Positions 60,159 to 64,000 of a stretch of 64,000 nt of DNA are shown here, in pieces; the first letter of the stretch is position 1, and each line of letters starts with the position of its first letter. The notes beneath the pieces were generated by a model. That model was not told where the DNA came from. It made no database searches and saw only the letters and a program-made list of their open reading frames with translations. The translations under genes and the position numbers were made by a program. Source of the DNA: Mucilaginibacter sp. (GTDB lineage Bacteria > Bacteroidota > Bacteroidia > Sphingobacteriales > Sphingobacteriaceae); assembly GCA_030445275.1 (NCBI GenBank), contig JAUCSE010000099.1, forward strand, positions 1-64,000, read 5' to 3'.

Positions 60159-62732
60159 ATGCGCAAAATTTTTACAGCGATGCTTATCGCGGCATTTTTT
60201 ATGAGTACCGCTTTTAAAACAACTGATGATATAAAGTTTAAAGTAGCTGATCTGCACATCAGTTGGCAAGTGGTTGATAATAATTACCAAAATAAAAATA
60301 TAGCGCTAACCGCTTTGGTGATTACCAATAACGGGCATGAAGTATTACCAGCTGGCGGATGGAAATTTTATTTCAATTCAGGACGTGGCTTTGCGGAGAA
60401 AGCAGTAAGCGGTAATGCTAAGATAAACCAGGTAAATGGCGATTTGTACAGCATCACTCCAACTGATGGTTTTAAGGAATTAAAGCCAGGCGCGTCAACA
60501 CGTATTGAATATATCAATGATGATCCTGTGGTAAATGCTACAGATGCACCTGAGGGTATTTATTTGGTATGGGACGCGCAACCAGAAAAAGGATACAGCA
60601 TTACCTCATTTAATATTGAGCCGTACAAACCCACCTACCAGGGACTAATAACTCCTGAAATTGTTTTTGACAGAAATAAAACCATTACTGATATACCGGC
60701 AGAACAACTGACCAAAGTTTTCCCTACACCGGTAAGCTACCAGGAAACCGCAGGTCAGTATTTTACTTTGAATAACCCAGCTCCTGTAGCGGGTTTTTCC
60801 GATAAAAAGTTTGATAAAGAATCGCGCCAGCTTAATGATTACATTACCTCGTTAGGCGGCGAAAAATCTAAAGAAACTCCTAAATCCGGCGGTCTTAAAA
60901 CCATAGTTATAAAATATAAAGAAGCTATAAGTGCCGAAGGGTATGAGATGAGCATTACACCAGCCAGCATTCATATTTTTGCATCTACCAATACTGGAGC
61001 CTTTTATGCCATACAATCACTAAAAACTATGGTGCCGCCGGGAGCGCTTGTCGATCCCAAACAAACGATAGAGATACCTTGTGCCGAAATTAAGGATGAA
61101 CCCCGTTTTGGCTACCGTGCCGTAATGCTTGATGTTGCCCGTAATTTTCAACCCAAAAAGCAGGTATTGAAACTGCTGGAGGCCATGAGCCTGTACAAAC
61201 TGAATACCTTGCACCTACATTTAACGGATGATGAAGGCTGGCGTTTAGAATTACCATCATTGCCTGAGCTCACTTCTGTTGGTGCCAAACGTGGCCATAC
61301 ACTGGATAGCAAACACTTTTTGCCGGCATCACATGGTTCTGGTCCTGATGTGGAAAATACGGTTGGCAGTGGGTTTTATAACCGGGCTGATTATCTGGAG
61401 ATATTAAGGTATGCCACTGATCGGCACATTACCGTGATACCTGAAATTGAAACACCGGGCCATGCCAGGGCACCAATTAAAGCAATGGATGCCCGTTATG
61501 ATCGCTTAATGGCTGAGGGTAAAAAAGAGGAAGCTACTAAATATTTGCTCCGTGATCTGAATGATAAATCGGAGTACCGCTCGGTACAGTACTGGAACGA
61601 TAATGTGATCGATGTATCGTTGCCATCAACCTATAATTTTGTGGAAACCGTGGTTACTGATATTGTTGGCCTTTATAAAGAAGCAGGCGCGCCATTAACC
61701 ACTATTCATTTCGGCGGCGATGAGGTACCTGCGCATGTTTGGGAAAAATCACCTGCATATCTGGCATTAAAGGCCAGTCATCCAGAAATACAAAGCACCA
61801 ATGACCTGTGGTATTATTTTTACGGCCGGGTGAACCAGATATTGAAAACCAAAGGTTTGCTTTTATCAGGCTGGGAGGAGATGGCCCTGCGCAAAACCAC
61901 ACTTGACGGTAAACCCACCTATGTACCCAATCCTGATTTTACACGCGAACACCTGCAAGTTGATGTATGGAACAATGTTTTAGGTGGCGGACAGGAAGAT
62001 CTGGCTTATCGCCTGGCTAATGCTGGTTATAAAGCAGTGTTAACCTGCGTTACCAACTTGTACTTTGATATGGCCAATTATAAATCATTTGATGAGCCGG
62101 GTTATTATTGGGGAGCCTTTTTGGGTATCGATAAATTCTATTCGTTTATCCCATTTGATTACTTTAAAAATGCTGATGTGGATAGAAATGGTAACCCTAT
62201 CAATCCATCACTGTTTATTGGCAAGCAACGGCTCACTGATTATGGTAAAAGTAACATAGTGGGTTTACAAGGTGCACTATGGGCCGAAACGGTAAAGAGT
62301 ACCGATCGTATGGATTACATGATATTCCCCCGTTTGTTAGGTCTTGCCGAACGTGCATGGGCTCCTGATCCCCAATGGGCTACTGAAACCGATCCGGTTA
62401 AAGCCAAACAGGAGTACCAACAGGCATGGTCGGGTTTCCTGAACGTATTGGGTAAGCGGGAACTGCCCCGTTTAAGCTATTATGATGGAGGCTTTAATTA
62501 TCGTGTGCCAAAACCGGGGATCAGTCTGCAGGATGGTAAATACCTGAGTAATGTAGAGTTTCCGGGATTAGCAATTCGTTATACCACTAATGGTAAAGAC
62601 CCGGACGAAAAAAGCAAATTGTATACCAGTCCGGTAAGCTTTAATGGCGGCGTGATCAAATTCCGTGCTTTTGATACCAAGGGTCGCGGCGGTAATGTAG
62701 CTGAGGGCGGAAGCAATAGTTTGAACCCGTAA
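60159..62732 (+). CDS. Secreted GH20 beta-N-acetylhexosaminidase
   Basis: 857 aa. Signal peptide MRKIFTAMLIAAFFMSTAF. An N-terminal CHB_HEX-like carbohydrate-binding domain covers about 25-160, a GH20b domain about 180-310, and the catalytic TIM barrel about 315-700 with the Asp-Glu pair in IHFGGDEVPAHVW. YRAVMLDVARNF, LHLTDDEGW and TPGHARAPI also fit. A C-terminal beta domain with IRYTTNGKDPDEKSKLY follows. It cleaves terminal GlcNAc/GalNAc from chitin fragments or glycans. Terminator at 62741. Confidence 0.93.
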   Translation: MRKIFTAMLIAAFFMSTAFKTTDDIKFKVADLHISWQVVDNNYQNKNIALTALVITNNGHEVLPAGGWKFYFNSGRGFAEKAVSGNAKINQVNGDLYSITPTDGFKELKPGASTRIEYINDDPVVNATDAPEGIYLVWDAQPEKGYSITSFNIEPYKPTYQGLITPEIVFDRNKTITDIPAEQLTKVFPTPVSYQETAGQYFTLNNPAPVAGFSDKKFDKESRQLNDYITSLGGEKSKETPKSGGLKTIVIKYKEAISAEGYEMSITPASIHIFASTNTGAFYAIQSLKTMVPPGALVDPKQTIEIPCAEIKDEPRFGYRAVMLDVARNFQPKKQVLKLLEAMSLYKLNTLHLHLTDDEGWRLELPSLPELTSVGAKRGHTLDSKHFLPASHGSGPDVENTVGSGFYNRADYLEILRYATDRHITVIPEIETPGHARAPIKAMDARYDRLMAEGKKEEATKYLLRDLNDKSEYRSVQYWNDNVIDVSLPSTYNFVETVVTDIVGLYKEAGAPLTTIHFGGDEVPAHVWEKSPAYLALKASHPEIQSTNDLWYYFYGRVNQILKTKGLLLSGWEEMALRKTTLDGKPTYVPNPDFTREHLQVDVWNNVLGGGQEDLAYRLANAGYKAVLTCVTNLYFDMANYKSFDEPGYYWGAFLGIDKFYSFIPFDYFKNADVDRNGNPINPSLFIGKQRLTDYGKSNIVGLQGALWAETVKSTDRMDYMIFPRLLGLAERAWAPDPQWATETDPVKAKQEYQQAWSGFLNVLGKRELPRLSYYDGGFNYRVPKPGISLQDGKYLSNVEFPGLAIRYTTNGKDPDEKSKLYTSPVSFNGGVIKFRAFDTKGRGGNVAEGGSNSLNP

Positions 62733-62740
62733 TATTTAGG

Positions 62741-62764
62741 AGACGCATTACATGCGTCTTTTTA
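62741..62764 (+). terminator. Terminator after the GH20 gene
   Basis: AGACGCAT-TAC-ATGCGTCT stem followed by T5, 8 bp after the stop. Confidence 0.88.
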
Positions 62765-62888
62765 TTAAAACCGCACCTGTGGGCTGGAGCCGAGCGACTG
62801 CCCCGGGAAAATCTTATACGATCTATTATGATCGCCTACTGACAGTGTTTTGTCAGTAAGGTTGAATATATAAATATTTGACTATCAA

Positions 62889-62932
62889 GTGTTCACGAAT
62901 GTTCATGAGCGTTCACGGCGTGAACGTGAACA
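62889..62932. repeat. GTTCACG word palindrome
   Basis: GTGTTCACG, GTTCATGAG and GTTCACG words followed by CGTGAACGTGAACAC, their inverse. Another class B-like element in the 546-bp gap after GH20. The gap also has CTGACA-TGTCAG (near 62843) and the class A copy at 63003. Confidence 0.65.
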
Positions 62933-63002
62933 CCATGGCGCAAGTTTGGTGTCCCGCACCGCACTTTGTTGGTGTTCGGAAGATTAGCTTTTTATAAAAA
63001 AG

Positions 63003-63147
63003 TTGTCATTTCGATGAGCGGAGATGGGTTGTGCGTTAAGGGCGAAGAGAAATCTTCTACATAATGCAAAGCCTTAATTGTAAATCGTATAAGATTTTTC
63101 GCTATCGCTCAAGAGATAGTTTCTCCTCGTTCCTCGTTCGATGACAG
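63003..63147. repeat. Diverged class A palindrome (ATTTC variant)
   Basis: The left arm pairs ATTTC/GAAAT over a long loop. The right arm is partly decayed (GTCATCGAACGAGG when inverted). Confidence 0.6.
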
Positions 63148-63220
63148 CCTTTTTATTTCTTCCGAACATCTGTAGTGACAACACCAACAACGGCTTAAGA
63201 CTTGCGCTATGTATGCATAA

Positions 63221-63251
63221 AAAGAGCCTTACAAAAACCGAAAGGCTCTTT
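63221..63251. terminator. Bidirectional terminator after the TonB receptor gene
   Basis: AAAGAGCCTT and AAGGCTCTTT with T8/A-run flanks; serves the minus-strand receptor gene whose stop is at 63279. A 10-mer direct repeat ACTCAAAACT (63257-63266, 63271-63280) touches that stop. Confidence 0.8.
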
Positions 63252-63278
63252 TTTTTACTCAAAACTCACTACTCAAAA

Positions 63279-64000
63279 CTAAAAAACCACCCCCATCCCC
63301 ACGGTATAATTCCGCAATGGCGATGGATTGTAATACCGATTGCCAACAGCGTTAAGATCATTGCCCAGGCTGTATTTTTCGTTCAGGATATTATCGGCAC
63401 CGGCATAAAGTCCCAAATGTGTTTTATGGCCAATGGTTGGCTGCCAGCTTACTTTTGCCTGTAACAGATTGTAAGGTTTGGCATAAACCGTATTGCCATC
63501 ATTCAGCGGGATCTTGGAGGTATAATTATGTTGCGCGAACAGGGAAATATCCTGTGGAAACTTTACCTGTAAACTGCTTACAAAAACCTGCTGTGGCACA
63601 CCAGTAAGTTTGTTGCCGGAGTAACTGGCGTTGGTTACAGCATCTACATAACCTCTGAAAGTAAACTTACTCAACGTGTACGACTCATTAAACTGCAATC
63701 CGCGTACAAAATGAATGCTGTTTGGGCGGATCAGCCAGTCTGTAAATGATAGTTCAACTCCCGGTTGATTTGTTCCGCCGGCATTGATATAATGTTCGGT
63801 TTCATCAGCATTTACACGGCGTACAATGGCATTGCTGATACGATAGTAAAATGCAGATACATCCAGAAACATGGTTTCGTCCTGATTACGCAGGCGGAAA
63901 CCAGTTTCATAGTTCCAGCCATATTGAGCCTGTAGGCCCGTATTAACAATATTGTCGGTAGGTCGTACCTCGGCAGTGGTTGGGGTAGAGTAACCACGGC
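63279..64000 (-). CDS. TonB-dependent receptor, C-terminal part (partial)
   Basis: About 240 codons; the frame stays open past the ATG at 63872 to the window end, so the real start is outside. The visible part has late-barrel motifs: RGYSTPTTAEVRP, NIVNTGLQAQYGWNYETGFRLR, DVSAFYYRISNAIVRR, the long INAGGTNQPGVELSF, and the C-terminal LYAGADNILNEKYSLGNDLNAVGNRYYNPSPLRNYTVGMGVVF with terminal Phe. The pattern fits siderophore-type TonB receptors (FecA/CirA class). Ligand unknown; a BtuF-like protein lies 3.4 kb away but is not co-oriented. Confidence 0.88.
   Translation of the reverse strand, partial: RGYSTPTTAEVRPTDNIVNTGLQAQYGWNYETGFRLRNQDETMFLDVSAFYYRISNAIVRRVNADETEHYINAGGTNQPGVELSFTDWLIRPNSIHFVRGLQFNESYTLSKFTFRGYVDAVTNASYSGNKLTGVPQQVFVSSLQVKFPQDISLFAQHNYTSKIPLNDGNTVYAKPYNLLQAKVSWQPTIGHKTHLGLYAGADNILNEKYSLGNDLNAVGNRYYNPSPLRNYTVGMGVVF

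Noticed and set aside
63812..63997. Separate short minus-strand gene at the window end
   Set aside because: Out of frame with the TonB receptor, whose frame stays open through this stretch to the edge.

Overview
The window looks like a chromosome segment from a Sphingobacteriaceae member (Bacteroidota), most like Mucilaginibacter or Pedobacter. The evidence is Bacteroidota-type promoters (-7 box TAnnTTTG), weak ribosome binding sites, a LytS/LytTR pair, the long three-domain IspG, fused HemC-HemD, a GNAT-nitrilase fusion, secreted glycoside hydrolases, SusC-like barrels and DUF2723. The genus is inferred from gene content and style, not from a search.

Layout. 1-3163: end of an outer-membrane porin, then a KdpD sensor module and a separate membrane histidine kinase. 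3505-6025: arsenic operon (DUF6428 protein, ArsC, ArsR, Acr3) with repeated operator-like sites. 6154-10233: divergent secreted GH42 and GH43 enzymes. 10475-17504: housekeeping block (Spy-like protein, AccA, DUF2723 glycosyltransferase, tRNA-Gln, Prs, ribosomal protein L25). 17544-19281: an IS1182-family insertion that splits the L25 terminator. 19389-25469: four-helix-bundle protein, Pth, outer-membrane receptor, YffB-like protein, M1 peptidase. 25739-39838: mostly minus-strand genes (PoxB-type enzyme, AraC regulator, LytTR two-component pair, IspG, RDD protein, metallo-hydrolase, alpha/beta hydrolase, TlpA thioredoxin, GNAT-nitrilase, DoxX). 40005-50271: heme cluster hemA, hemCD, hemB, hemL, a two-component pair, a TPR protein, hemE and hemJ. 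50491-53777: ECF sigma factor with a membrane protein and a barrel, then an orphan ABC ATPase. 53860-58764: minus-strand small enzymes. 58956-64000: a BtuF-like protein, GH20 hexosaminidase, and the C-terminal part of a TonB-dependent receptor.

The heme cluster encodes glutamyl-tRNA to uroporphyrinogen III, its decarboxylation, and a HemJ-type protoporphyrinogen oxidase. Coproporphyrinogen oxidase and ferrochelatase are not in the window. hemA and hemC both appear to start with TTG.

The most unusual layer is between genes. Class A is a REP-like palindrome family (about a dozen loci). Each arm is itself a small hairpin whose stem changes in a compensated way between copies. Class B consists of 'word' repeats: short words repeated in tandem and then inverted, a different word at most loci. 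They fill the space between one gene's stop and the next gene's start. One word family brackets a four-helix-bundle (S23-type) gene, and two word repeats lie in frame inside ispG. Two further inverted families (core TGTCTGAACCGGGATT, and TTCGTGAAATTAGT) are also dispersed. These repeats are the best candidate here for something undescribed.
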